A stretch of DNA of 64,000 nucleotides, taken from positions 55,616,001 through 55,680,000 of the forward strand of contig OX485804.1 of NCBI GenBank assembly GCA_950295325.1, read 5' to 3'. The translations under genes were made by a program, and so were the position numbers. This stretch comes from Polytrichum commune (lineage: Eukaryota > Streptophyta > Polytrichopsida > Polytrichales > Polytrichaceae). The notes beneath the pieces were generated by a model, which saw nothing but the letters and a program-made list of their open reading frames with translations, was not told the DNA's origin and did no database searches. Of the stretch, positions 24,730 through 37,369 are shown in pieces. Every line of letters starts with the position of its first letter. Positions within the stretch are counted from its first letter, which is position 1.

Positions 24730-26076
24730 TTAGCAATACAGCATGTAGTTTATCTACATAATTCATAATCAACTCAGCATTCAAGCGCCGGCTATTTAGT
24801 ACTCACAGGACTCACGATTTGCACACGCTCCAGCTTCCACAGTATGTATGTATGTATCCTTCAAAGTGGATCATTTGCAAACATCAGTTTGTAATTCCTG
24901 GAAACAGTTTTTTTGGTTATTTTTAGATTGGTAAGTTTCGAGGTGTTTCTCGTTAACAATTAATAGGGGATTCCAACACACCAATGTATGTCTTATTTGA
25001 ATTCCATATGCACATTGCAAAAGTTACAATGGTTCAACATTTTATTGATAGATGACCCAAAACAACACATGAGCATGATGTGAAGCTGGTGGACATTCTC
25101 AAAATCAAAACGTATGTAAGTGTAAGATTTTAGGGCGTTGGTTTAAGGATGCTCTAACTTACCATCTGTTGCTTCAAACTAAACCCTAATTTGTTCCGTT
25201 TAAATTCCATGGATAATTCTCACAAACTGTATTCCAGATGATCGATGCTAATCGTGTTCCCTTCCATCCACCGTAAATTCAAAGAGGTCATTACAAGAGA
25301 GAATTCCTTCCTCCACTCACTTCTCCTAGGATATAAAACACCCGATTAGTACGAGATGATTAGCAAATCCAAATCAAGGCCGGAGCCATTTTCCTTATAC
25401 ATTTTGGAGCTCATATGAACAAATCGATTCATCACTTCAGCTCGGTCATTAATTGTAGCAACTTGCTAAGCTTGTGATCAGCAAATCATGCAATGATAAT
25501 TTGTTGACAGGTAAAGGGTTTAGTCTTCACCAACATGAAACCACCTGTCTATATCGAAGGCATCAAACTCCGCAGTGATTTAGCTGATTTTCCACTACTT
25601 TGCAGATTGCAGCTACAACTTGGTGGAAAGCTTCCTTCTCGCTCCCGAATTATCAAAGTTTCTCATCATCCCCCAGCGGGGTTGCTCTTGAAGGCAGATA
25701 ATTTCGGATGAATACAGATACGATCATCCCCCAAAAAATCACATTCTTTGACTCCTACATTACCCCCATCCACCTCAGCTTGCGTCCCTCCCTTCGAACG
25801 AGGATGCGATTCAATGCCTTGGATAAGAGTCCATTTTCCTTTGCCTTCATAAGTGGACTCCATCCACCACTGGTGCATCAGATATCCGCTTCGAAGTGCT
25901 CCCCATCAACATCCCGTTGTTGTAGTTGCAGATTTGAGGAGATAGGTGAAGAAGGTGCTGCCAATCACTTCAGTTTGAAGAACAGAGACACTCATTTGCC
26001 GCACAAGTAGCTCTCACAATATTTTTGAGACAACTACGTAGAAACAAGTTGGAGGAAATGGGGGACGTACCAAATT
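24730..26076. other. Intergenic region, 3' side of the kinase gene
   Basis: No coding region was recognised. 25345-25440 shares a repeat block with 53215-53310. 25600-26076 has moderate GC and open frames on both strands but no family resemblance. It most likely includes the 3' UTR of the minus-strand kinase. Confidence 0.45.
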
Positions 26077-27465
26077 TTAGGTTAGTGAGCTCTTTGCACT
26101 GGTGATTACTTCGCATATGTCGGAGAAGGATGGTCGTTCCGCAGGGTTATGAGCCCAACATTGTTCTACTGCGGAAACAAAGTGACTTGAATATCCATTG
26201 ACTTCTTTGTATTCATCAATCGAGAGGCTGCATCCATTATCTATGATTTCTCTTTTAAATCGAGTCATTGAAGTACGTTTTCTAAAAGGTTCTCTAAAAG
26301 GCTCAAACCCGGTTAATACGTAATACGCTATAAGACCGAAGCCGTAAACATCCGCTTTGTAAGGATGCTCCAATGGAGTTGGGTCCTCTCTAAACTTCAG
26401 GACTTCTGGTGCAGCCCACCAAGTAGTTCCCTTGCTAGGTGCGAAACTAGATTCAGTGCTATAATCAACTACCTGTGCCTCTCCAAAATCAGCAACCTTG
26501 ACAACAGTGTACACAAGATCTTTAGAAATTGGGATCTCACTTAACAGAATGTTCTGTGGCTTCAAGTCTCCATGGACCACCTTCTCCTGATGCAGGTACT
26601 GCATAGCCTCCGCAATTTGCAGCAACACATCGAGCGCATCCGAGGGCGAGATCTCAGGCTTCTTAATCATCCAACGTTCAAGATCTTCTTCCAGCCACTC
26701 CATGAGTAAAGAGAATTCTCCATTAGATGATGTGGAGCCAAAAGTGTGCACGATGTGAGGATGGGAGACTCTCTGTAAAATTGCAGCCTCATTGTTGAGT
26801 TGCATCTCGGTACTAAAGGATTTCCTAGCAAAAAAACCCTGGCACCATGCACACTTTGCCACGCCATAAAGTCCACCCTTGTTATTAATGTTGTTCAAAA
26901 ACTCCAAATCTCGCGGCTCTATCTCCTTTAAGCTTTGAGAGGCTAGAAAATCCGGACCCCTTCCCCATTCCCTCTCCAACAGATCTGCCAGCTGGCGCCT
27001 CTTTTGATTAGCCTTTCGGAGCTCGCTCCAGGCATAGTACTCAGTTGCTCTGCGCCTTCTCATAGCCAGCTTCGTCGAAATAGCTTTGCAGGGCAGAACA
27101 TTACTCTGGACAGAGATATGTTTTTCACTGAAATCTTCTCTTAGTGCAATATCTGAACTCTTCAAAGTTATTCGAGTTTTGAGCCACTGGTTGTAACCAA
27201 CTCGCACTAACAAATGGATCCCCGACCTATAAGCAACTTGGCAGAAGCTGCGTATACGATTCAAGTCGCGCGTCTCGAGTTTAGGGCCATCGACATTCTC
27301 TTTCTTAAGCACATTCTTCAATTTAGAAGACAACGAGATGCGCAGCTGCTTAGTACATAGCTCAAACTGCTCCGAGTCCGTCAACAAGAGCGAACTAAGA
27401 TCTAGACCACCTTGCGCAAGGTCAAGGTAGAACTCCACCTCGTCCGCCATAGCCAACATCCTCAA
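26077..27465 (-). CDS. Intronless TKL-like protein kinase, non-RD
   Basis: A 462-aa open frame without introns. Residues about 1-185 are an N-terminal region without a motif I recognise, predicted helical, with a basic stretch (MRRRRATEYYAWSELRKANQKRRQLADLL). The kinase domain spans about 190-455. The glycine loop is degenerate (INNKGGLYGVAKC). The ATP lysine is likely in FFARKSF. The catalytic loop is VVHGDLKPQNIL, so the usual HRD is HGD (non-RD) with the catalytic Asp and following Lys and Asn kept. DFG is intact (VADFGEAQ), APE is intact (WWAAPEVL), and the DVYGFGLIAYYVLTG and RPSF motifs follow. It resembles plant tyrosine-kinase-like enzymes. The start chosen is the first ATG; MADEV a few codons on is an alternative. 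Activity is plausible but the weak glycine loop leaves doubt. Confidence 0.9.
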   Translation of the reverse strand: MRMLAMADEVEFYLDLAQGGLDLSSLLLTDSEQFELCTKQLRISLSSKLKNVLKKENVDGPKLETRDLNRIRSFCQVAYRSGIHLLVRVGYNQWLKTRITLKSSDIALREDFSEKHISVQSNVLPCKAISTKLAMRRRRATEYYAWSELRKANQKRRQLADLLEREWGRGPDFLASQSLKEIEPRDLEFLNNINNKGGLYGVAKCAWCQGFFARKSFSTEMQLNNEAAILQRVSHPHIVHTFGSTSSNGEFSLLMEWLEEDLERWMIKKPEISPSDALDVLLQIAEAMQYLHQEKVVHGDLKPQNILLSEIPISKDLVYTVVKVADFGEAQVVDYSTESSFAPSKGTTWWAAPEVLKFREDPTPLEHPYKADVYGFGLIAYYVLTGFEPFREPFRKRTSMTRFKREIIDNGCSLSIDEYKEVNGYSSHFVSAVEQCWAHNPAERPSFSDICEVITSAKSSLT

Positions 27466-27679
27466 CTTACTCCATGGAATTCATCGTCTTGCTGCCCTAA
27501 CAACCTGAATTCAATCCTCCAAAACAAAGCCACCATCTCAAACCCTATTGACCGCCTCCCATCTCTGGCCACCACTCCGATATTTGGTTTGTAGAATCTT
27601 TGCGTCCTCTCGTTTTGTTTTTTGTTTGCTTTTTTGAGACAGAAGGCCAACAAAGCCAACACCAAACCAAATGCATTGA

Positions 27680-28177
27680 GGGCCACTTCACACACGAGCC
27701 AAGAGCCGTTTCCATGAAATTGTGAGAGCCCAAAAGAAAGTGTCCAAAGGCCCTCTCAACACACCTCCCAAAATCATGTAGTGGGTCACGGACCCTCAAG
27801 TGTAGTGTGAAGTCATATGTGACTGGGCCTCAACCAAATGCTATTTCAATGAAGTCTTATTCATGCGGGTCCTCACACATGATAAAATAAAATAAACCAA
27901 CAGTTGTGAGCGTTCGGAGTGCCATGGTCTCCAGGTTTTGTGTTGGGCCTACCATCAAGAGGTGGTTTTTGAAAATAATCCAAGTGACCATGAAACATGA
28001 TCCATTCGATGCCATGTAGGAATCCATGTAGACTTTACATCCATCTTGCATTCAAATACTTTGTTGGTCCCTCAAGCGTAGTGTGAAGTGAAATTGGACC
28101 GGCTCCGTCTTTTCTACCAATGAGAGTGGTTGAAGTGTAATGATCACGGGCTCTTAGTCTCATGTGTGAAGTGGCCC
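27680..28177. mobile_element. TIR element, GGGCC-ACTTCACACA family
   Basis: Ends GGGCCACTTCACACACGAG and CTCATGTGTGAAGTGGCCC are inverted repeats over about 16 bp, extending imperfectly. Flanking triplets are tga and taa, so a 3-bp target duplication is only approximate. Internal sequence has no coding capacity. It sits directly beyond the 5' end of the kinase gene, so it may overlap or displace the promoter. Its ends resemble those of the foldback elements at 24.3 and 55.3 kb. Confidence 0.7.
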
Positions 28178-28377
28178 TAAGAACCGAGAAAACGCACCCA
28201 CCTCGCAAGGAGGTGGGGCCCTGCGGACACAAAACACTGCCATGTAAAAAATAACAACAACCGACCCCCACCAAGGACAACCCACCAGACTCACCATGCC
28301 AAGGACTACCCCCACCCCACCTACCAAGGACAACCGCCCAAGCCACCAAGACAACTCCCAACAAAAAGTTGGACTAC

Positions 28378-29045
28378 CTATCTACGTTGCCGTTTCCAAT
28401 TCCATTCAATATGTAAATTATTCCTTCTGCAAAGGACATTCCTAGCACCCCATATTTGGTCAAAACCTTGAAGCATGGCCGCAGCAAAGAAGTTGTTGTT
28501 CTTAATTTGTTTGATCACTCGTTCCCAAGCCACCTTGGCATAAATGATGAGTTCATCCTCGATACGGTGCTTGACCTTAGACTCGTGCCATTGTTCATAG
28601 TTGAATATTTTGTCGTCGTGCTCAATCCAAATGGTCCAAAGTGTAATACCTTTAAGGAGTGCCAAATTTTGATATGTTTACCATATTTCTTAGGAATCCC
28701 TTCCCCAAACATGGTTTGCTTCCAATTGAAACTATCATAATTACTCGTTCTATCCTTGCAGAGTTCATGTATGACAAATGTTGCCCATCTCCACGCCCTC
28801 CTAACTTGAATGCAATCCTAGAATATGTGTTTAACCTATTTGCTCGTGTTAGGAAGGCAAAACGCACATTGTTTGGAGATGAAGGCCAGTGCAATACGAA
28901 CCCTCCATTCATTGATAGCCACTGCTTTGTACCAAATGGACCATAGCTCTCTACCCCGCGAGAAAAAGACCAGTAAAGAACTCCGAGGAAGTCCAACAGT
29001 CCAAGAGTTCCTTTCTTGAACTCTTGTACTTCTCACTCTCGTCAA
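28378..29045 (-). mobile_element. LINE (non-LTR retrotransposon) 3' coding remnant
   Basis: On the minus strand, pieces of the C-terminal part of a plant LINE reverse-transcriptase protein are present in more than one frame. They include a zf-RVT-like cysteine region (CAFCLPNTS near 28836) and the tail with LLKGITLWTIWIE, NYEQWHESKVKHRI and the ending EWNWKRQRR before the stop at 28378. Frameshifts separate the pieces. The remainder of the LINE lies outside or is lost. Confidence 0.7.
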
Positions 29046-29439
29046 CCACTTTTCTCTTATCTCCCCCTTCTATCACTTCTATTCATTGAAGATTCTAGTA
29101 TGTACTATTCATTGCATTGAGTTTACAACTTTGTAAGCGTTATTTATTGTGAGTCACATTTAGTATTGAAATGTACATAATTAGTTACATTCTTGGTGTA
29201 TATGTTGTAGTGTTGGAGAGGTTTCTTTGTACATGATTTTTATTTTGAGACATTGGTTGTTATTGTTTTTTAATGCACATCATATATTTTTCTTTTTTGT
29301 ATTAGTTATTAAGTTTAAGATTAAAAAATGATGGCTAGGGTTGTCAAGATTAAGGGTTAACTTTATTTATTGCATACATTGTTTCAAAATGTATGTGTGT
29401 GTTTGTGGAAGGAGGTGTGATGATATAGCTTTTATGAAT

Positions 29440-30520
29440 ATGTGATGTCGAACATAGAGGATGATGGAGAATTTTTGGATGATGATTATTTTTACCAATC
29501 AGATTTTGAAGATGATATAAAAGATTTGGTGGATGTGGAGGAGATTCTTCAAAGTGTAAATAAGGGGGGGGGGGGTGATGCAAATATTGGTTCTTCAACT
29601 TTCCAAGAAATATATTTCTAATCATCGGATATGAAATTGGATTACGATGAGAATGATGGAGGTGATTAAATATTGGAGGTTTGGGAGGATTTGGAGGCTA
29701 TTAATAAAAAACATATTAACATTGGAGCATAAAATTCTACTTATGAGACCTATTTATTATTATTTGAGGATATTCTTATTGACGCATTTTAAAGTATATG
29801 CACTTCACCAGTGATTTCAAACAAACTTATGATTGATTGCATACAATGAGAATGTTTTCTTATTTTTCATAAAATTCATGAGGCAAATTATTTTTGTTTG
29901 TTCCCCTTTAAATCTTTATGAATGTTCCATAAGTAATAACATAGAAAATCTAACTATTGAGCGGTAGGAGAAACTACAAGGAAAATTAAAAATAATAAAG
30001 GGTGTTGATAAATTTGCATTGTCATTTTTTAATGACACAAAGAATAAACAAATTCTTCCAATAGAATATTGGCATTCAATTGTGGAATGAGATCATGCTA
30101 ATTATAATGGAAAACATTTATTGTTAATTTTAACAATCAATGCAATTCGTAGAAAATAAAATATTAATATTAATATAAAGGGTATTTGTTCATCTTTCAT
30201 TCATAATTGTATGAATACCTGTGAAATATGTCAAAATGTTAAGATTTATGATAAATTTAGTATGGAGCTCTAAGAGGATTTAAATGCCATTTTTTATGCA
30301 CTTTGCACTAAACATATTGTCCTTAGAAAATGATATAAATGCCAAGAATGAAACAATCAAATATTGACATTGAACTGTTGTTTTTGGAATGAAAAAAAAT
30401 ACCGTGCCCATAAAGAAACCAATGATGTTAAGTCTCTAGAAATAACTCTAGAAATGATAGGTTATCTAGATTGTACAATTGTGAGTTTTAGTTGAAAATA
30501 ATGATGTCTAGAACTACAAA
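29440..30520 (+). pseudogene. Decayed mobile-element protein with H2C2 integrase-type zinc finger
   Basis: From an ATG near 29453 the plus strand reads an acidic N-terminus (MSNIEDDGEFLDDDYF), passes a G-run at 29567-29577 that could encode glycines, then continues with many stops. At 29990-30245 it reads FALSFFNDTKNKQILPIEYW, then an H...KH spaced pair and CMNTCEICQNV, the pattern of an H2C2 integrase zinc-binding domain. Cysteine-bearing sequence follows to about 30500. It is clearly non-functional. Family assignment rests on the H2C2 pattern only. Confidence 0.5.
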
Positions 30521-31239
30521 AAAATATTTACTGCATTAATCGAAGGTGAATTCCAAGTCACTATATATGTGCACACCATACATAGTGAATATACAATTAG
30601 ATATGCTTGAAATAGTTTTTGGGGGGAGTTTACTAATATGTCATATCTTGGGTTATGCAAAACTTAAACTATATATATTCAGCAATAGCTTTAAAATCAA
30701 TATAAAAGCAAGTACAATAGTTGTTTTGTCAAATTATTGGGGAGTTAGATCATGTTGTTGGTGGAAAGGTGGGATTGATGACCCTTGAATCCACTATTAT
30801 GTTGTTGGCCCCATGAATTGGGAGTTGTGGCCCCAATCTATAAAAATTATACAACAAATTAAACTTACAGATCGTTCGTCACCCTTGTCCCATTCAATTG
30901 CATTTTGTGGTCTATCCAGTGTAATACACTTAACGATAAAAATATAAAAACATATCATGAACCCTTGTTGACAGTATAACTCGAATCGGAAACTTACTTA
31001 ATTTGGTAGGGTGACATCACCCTTCAGACCGTTGAAGTCTGAAGGATTTGAGTTGTCATTCGACCTTTAAGAGGCTTGCCCGAGGCCCTAAGAGGTTCCG
31101 AGCTAAGGGGTGCATCAACCAGGTAAGGGATGATGCCTAACACATGAATGTAGTAAGATAGGATGTATGAACAAAATTAATTAAACAAGAAATAAGTTGT
31201 GTAAAGAGTGGGACTTAAGCCAAGTCCCCCCCCCCACGC

Positions 31240-34200
31240 TTAAACACAATTATATAAGGAAGTAAGAAGAAATTAAATGGTAGATCAAATTTTATTTTTT
31301 CAATCTTAATAAGCGAGGTTGATTATACTTCCTTGTCACATATTGATGTTGACAACTCTCAAAATTTAAAACTGATCGAGAAAATTGTAGTTTTGCAGGA
31401 AGCATCCTTGTAGTGGACGACTCACCAATATCATGAATATGTTTTGTTTTTGATACATTAAATCCGAGCCTTGTCTATATCACATTCCTTTGTTGAGTTT
31501 TTATATTACCTCCAGTACATGGCATAGAGCTTGTTGGTGGCCGAGCTATCATCTATTATATTGCAACCATCTGTTATCTCAATTTATAACTTTTCTCTTG
31601 AAAAAAGTTTTTTTGATCAATAGATCAAGCTCCAATGTTAAAGCTCTGCAATGATTTTTGGAGATCTTCAACCTCCTTATAAAACTCAACATGATCATTA
31701 ACCATCTCGAGGGTTCTTGCAATCTCTATTTCTTCTTCGTTGGATGGTAGTTCCTCATAGATTGCATTGTGTGTGCAGAAGGTATCATCTTCTATAACAC
31801 CTCATACATTGAAGTATTTCTTTCAACAATTTTAAAAAAAATCAACATATGTTTGCATCTTGATTGAGTATCGGTATAATTGCATTGTTTGAATTTTATA
31901 GACACTATGTATCATAAATCATCTTTAATTTGAGACCGCATTTCAAATACTAAGCCAAATATGTCAACTTCATAAAGAACTTAAGAAGTATCTTTCAAAT
32001 ATTTTTAAAAAAAACTTTTGAATTTTTTGTAGTTTGTTGGTGTGGGATTTGGTAGATCCACAAAGAAAGTATATTCCCAATTTATTTTTTTGTCGTTCTT
32101 TGTAATGCTTAATCAAAGTCATACCCTATTCGTTCTCCATTCAAACTTGGGTCACCAATAATAGTTGAAACTAACTCATCCAACCTAGAATTGACTTTTC
32201 TTCACAATAATGTGTATTTGATAAAATGCCACATTCATTCTACAAGGATGGCGGTGTCAACAAACCCATGAAAAAACAACCTTTCAAATTTAATCCACAT
32301 TCTCCTACAATAATAATTTTGGCCTACCTAACTTACATTCACTTATCTCATAACAATTGCAATATGTCTATAGTCTTCTTTGAACATATTAAAAAAAAAT
32401 CAAATTTTATTTCGGATTCTACATCCATCAACATACACATTCCTTTTTTTGATTCATTTCTTTCATTTTGACAAACTTTAGGTAGAAGATTTTTCACCCA
32501 TGTTTTATGCATATGAAAATTGCACAACAAAAAGTGAAACTTTCTTTGTGTCCCTCCCCCAACACCATACTCCCAACAATGTGGATCATTTTGAATAACG
32601 GCAACATAAAAATCATATATTATTTTGTTTTTGTCAACAACAATCGCATTGGGACGGACGAATCCCAAAACCTCAAATATTTTTCTCACCATTAATTATA
32701 TAGCAATCCCTCATGCCCACTATTCTTATCATTGGAACATAACATAAAAAAACACAAGCATTCCGATGCTTTCCTCGTTAAGACATACAACGCCAAATAA
32801 TGACATGCTATATTGATTAGTGTTGAATGTTAAATCGACTGTCCATGTTGAATTTGGTATCAACCTCTTTGCAAGTTGTAATATCCAACCATCCATCACA
32901 ATTATGACGATCAATCGTTTGTAAGAATCTACATTGCATGGATCATGTCTTTGAAATAATATTATTTTTATTTTCCCCCAATTAGAATTGTAAGCATATA
33001 TGTTTGTCCAATCATCTTGTGACATCACATTATGTACTTAGAGATTTCATGCAATATTTGCAACATCCTTTGATGTAAGTCGAAATCGGAAAAAAAAACT
33101 TCTTCATGAGGAGGTGCAACTTCACTTTAAAACTTTGTTCTCTATCTTGATGCCAAAAAAATAGCACGTATATGTTTAAGGTTTGTCAAATAAAATTTTG
33201 CAGCTTGAGGATGTATTGAAAGAAAAAAAATAATCAGCCCGAAATCCTAGTTCATGTCCAGTGTGGTTTCTTAAGTATAGTTTAGCTTGAAGACCTTTGA
33301 TTTCCCCCATATCCAAGGACAAAATCTCATTCTTCTCTTCTGCATATGGTTATACTATATTTAAAACAAACTCACACTCATAAGGCTTTGAAAAAAATTA
33401 TTCACGTGTGGTTACATTTTGTAAATTGAATTTTCGTTGACCTTGGCGGTACACCACACCTCGATGACATCGGTATAAAGTCACAATTGCCTTGAATGGT
33501 CTTGCATTTTTTTTTGAAGTTTTGAACTTAACTAAGTTCACCTTGTAGTCTAATATGATCTTTTCAATAGCAGTTTCAAAGTCTTACATTGGAACCTCAA
33601 ATTGAAGATTATACAAGCGTCTTGTACGTTTTTTTTATAAAAGATTTTTCGGAAATTCTTCCTTAACTTTCTTAAATACGCAATGTGGACATTAATGTAT
33701 ATACTCCTTGATGTATTCCTATGAGATTTCATACGATTGTTGACCGATCACCCAACCCTTCTCTTTTAATTGTGTTGCACTTGCATTGTCTCCCCGATGT
33801 CCTTCTTCATGCACATATCGCACAATATGTCCCCACTCTTCAAACCATGGTAGTCTCAAAGTGGGATTTTTCTTGTTGCAAAGACGAAACTCTCCAAGAA
33901 GTTGAAGTTGTTAAGTATATTCATCCACTTCGTTAAAATAACTTGATGGTACCGTAGTTTACTAGCAGGTTAGGCAACTTGCTGCCTAATATTTAATTAA
34001 AGTTCAAAAAGTAGGTTCGGCACCTAAAAATAGTATATTCTTATTTTCAGCAATTTTCTCTTTTAATTTTTAAAAATTCGGCTTACATTCATTTTTAATT
34101 TTCTATTTCAACTTATATCTTGTACATCTCTCTTGCATTGAATGACAAGTAAGATGTGAGTGAAGAGTTGAGAATGCTCTGTGCTTCATGCAAGTAGAGT

Positions 34201-35262
34201 GGAGTTGTGTTCAACAATGCATATGGGATATGTAAACTTTGAGGTGAAGCACCTAATTAGACGTCATTTTTATAACACGCATAACTTTTGCATAGAGTCT
34301 TCAAATGACATAAAATTTGTTGGAGGTGAAATATTACTTGATTTCTAAACTTTTCTTAGACCAAAAAAATTCCAAAAAAGTTGATCTTCTATGCACAAAT
34401 GAGCTCCAAAAAACTGTTATGAACGCATTTTAATTTTTTGATCTTTACACGGCTGCAATGTTTTGTCCATATCTTTTGCATAAAGACTTATTTTGACACA
34501 AAACTTGTTGGAGGTGGAAGAAGGATTGATTTCTCAACTTCTGTTAGTTGGACAAAATTCTATAAAACTTCATCTTCTATGCTCAATTGGACTCTAAAAA
34601 TTTGTGTACAACACATTTGAAAAGCCTCGCCTAGAGTCTTGCTACTTCTTAACCCATATTCTTTGTGGACTAATGTACGTGAGCTTGATTACAAAAGGAG
34701 CACCTTCTCTCCTTCAACATTCACATATGCTTCCACTGTAAGTAAAACTCTAGTGAGAAGTAAAAATTTCTTACTTTTAGGCAATTTCGAAAAATAATTA
34801 ATTTTATATTCGGCAAAAAATGCCAATAATATTCCAAAAATTTAGACATCTATTTTTAGAATTATTTTGTGCCGAACCTGCTATTAAACTACGGTAGTCA
34901 CCAAGTATGCATCTTCATTATCTTGAAAAATATGATCCACAACAATAATCATATCTACGGATGGTGTAAAATTATGCTTAAGGGACTCAACCATCAATAT
35001 GTATGATTTTTCTGTGAAAGCATAGTCTATCCGGAATAAACGACATTGGATTTATATGTTTTATTATTGGTTGAGTGGGTTCATTATCTTCCAATTCCTC
35101 TTCACTATTATCATCAAATTCATATACCAAATCACTCTTTGAGTATTCTAAGGCATAATCAAAACTTTGAAGCACGTTCTCCATGTTTGAACGAATATCT
35201 ATACAATTATATAAATTTCTATAAATATTATATAAATTACACGCGAGATTGTTGAAATACAA
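31240..35262 (-). mobile_element. Decayed Mutator-like (MULE) transposase
   Basis: The minus strand carries an ordered but broken transposase. At 35262-34920 is an acidic N-terminus (YEFDDNSEEELEDNEPTQP). At 33930-33730 is a DNA-binding-like segment (HIVRYVHEEGHRGDNAS, QLKEKGWVIGQQSYEIS). At 33028-32729 is the transposase core (DDWTNIYAYNSNWGKIKIILFQ ... DLTFNTNQYSMSLFG). At 32692-32348 is the next block (RPNAIVVDKNKI, DPHCWEYGVGGGTQ). Stops and frameshifts interrupt it. The reading is split between 33945 and 34905 by another element. The terminal repeats of the MULE itself were not found; a C-run at about 31227-31237 may lie near its end. Confidence 0.8.
33949..34898. mobile_element. TIR element inserted into the MULE remnant
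   Basis: Ends TACCGTAGTTTACTAGCAGG and CCTGCTATTAAACTACGGTA are inverted repeats with one mismatch over 22 bp, with weaker matching beyond (cttgatgg and gtcaccaag). The transposase reading frame stops at one side and resumes at the other, which marks this as an insertion. Inside are two diverged tandem units of about 180 bp (34265-34440 and 34441-34620) sharing cttttgcata, ttgttggaggtg, gatttct and catcttctatgc. No coding capacity. Confidence 0.8.
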
Positions 35263-35335
35263 TACAAATTTGTCTCAAAGTTTGAAAGAGAAATATAAAA
35301 TTATTATACTTTAAATCATGGATCCTTTGGTGAGC

Positions 35336-35440
35336 ATATACATATATGCTCAAACCTTTACTTAAAGTGAAATGTATACACACTCAAACTTTCACTTAAA
35401 GTAAATTGTATGCACACTCAAAATTTTACTTTAAGTTTTT
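35336..35440. repeat. Short tandem repeat, about 36-bp units
   Basis: Three diverged copies of a unit containing acactcaaactttcacttaaag follow one another, with a fourth partial copy near 35500-35530. AT-rich, no coding meaning. Confidence 0.7.
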
Positions 35441-35540
35441 TAATTATTGAAATAAAATAAATTTTTATTTTATTTTTAAATAAAAAATAAAAAATAAAAA
35501 ACATGAACCCAAACATTCACTTAAAAGAATATGAACCTCA

Positions 35541-37369
35541 AATATGTACATCTACTTATACATTAGGGAGGGTGTCTTCTTTGTGAATGTCTTTTTTAAA
35601 TTTATTTAGAATGTTGAGCAAAAAGTTTTATGGGTCATCGGCATCAATCAATCAATCAAAATCAATCAATCATGACATTAGTACAACTATAAACATATCA
35701 ATTTTAATGAGAATTAATCATGTCTTTTATTTTATAATTATATTTTCATTTTCATTTTTCTTGAAGGAAAATGGCTAGTGCGGAATGGGATTGACACTCG
35801 AGACTACCATGCAAGTGATGAACTCCAAATCACACTGAGCTTGGCATAGAAAGAGCAAGGGAAATCCATAGTCACACAATCGATTAATTTAGTGGTTTGC
35901 AACTCCTTACGAGCCCTCTGTGTATAGTGCCTTGATTGTTATATCGTTTCTTGTCACTCATAGCCATAAAACTTGTATTTATTCAAAAACAAGCAGTGTC
36001 ACCATTGAACAAAAAGTAAGATCGTATGAAGTTAGTTTATCGTTATGATGGTTTTTAATCTCATTCAAGCCTCAAAAATCATTAATGGCTGATGGATATG
36101 ACCATAGAAAATATCATGTGAACTTAGAAATATTGACAAACTTATCACTAGTTCAACAAGTCACATAATCTCAATCCAATTTATAATGTTTGGACAATCC
36201 ATAAAGTATCCTTTCATTATGGTCAACTATACCTTGATGATGCATTGTTCCCTGAGGTGTTTTCCAGTAAGATAGATGACATTGAAAATGTGTCAGACAT
36301 AATAGAATGGATCTTGCTATTTCCAAAACTATACTTTATGTTTTGTCCATAGAACGAGCTCAAGTTTCACAATGGCAAGCATGCGGCATTTTGAAGAATG
36401 GTGTTGCTCATGCAACTTCATTGTGTGGGAAACTGTGAATACCAACATGGGGCGTACTTATTGTGCACACATGAAATACCCAAGGATGCAACATCTCTTA
36501 TTCATGCCAACCCTCATAATGTTGCTAAGCTCTAATGACCATATCAGCCCAAAGCCCCCACCCTTGGTTGCGTCTTAGTCCAAGTGAGAGCTCGAGGCTA
36601 ATATGTACTTGCTCCTTGTGTCAGCTAATGCTCGAGGCCATTAATTCATACTAGCAACTTCACATTCAAACCCACCTTTTATTCAAAGAGCACAAAGTAT
36701 TAGTGTTCAAAAACACTCTAGAACTTTGTGGTCATTTAACACTGCATTAACATCACAACGAGCCGCTAGGGGCCAAAGGCCCACCGCTAGTGGGAGAAGA
36801 AGTCCGCAAGGAAGTTGGCAAAGCAGAGAGTTTGTTTGGGAAATAGGTAGTGATGCTTACACGAAAAGAATCATCAAAACAACTACAAAACAAGATGGAA
36901 TTGTTTGACTTTTGTTCTTGGCATTGAAATCTGGCCCACAACTAACATAGGGATGATTGATACAATCTAAGACATTATAAGATGGCTTGCAATAATCTCA
37001 ATTAAGCTGTGTTTGGAAGTGTGCATATGGGTATTGCAGTTCGCACTTGTTGAGAATGTTCGGATTCAATGTTATACTCTTGACCATTTTGCTGAAATTA
37101 AGATATTCAATCCTAAATGTCCAATACACAAACGCACAAGCCCAAAATTCAAAAGGAAACAAGACAACTTCCTACTTGTCCGTGGATACCCTAGTCTCTA
37201 AGCAGACGATCGGATATACAAATTGTCCTTTGTCTCTCATTTAGTGTTTACCGTGAAAGGCTTGACATAGGAGCTGCACATAGTTTTGCCAAGATTGTTC
37301 AATCTGAGGATGCAATTAGTTGGTCACATAAGATGCCATGGTTGCTGATCACTGGCAAAGCATCCTTGA
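35541..37369. other. Intergenic region
   Basis: No coding region can be supported. 36730-36920 is a somewhat GC-richer patch with open frames in both directions but no family match. Confidence 0.4.
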
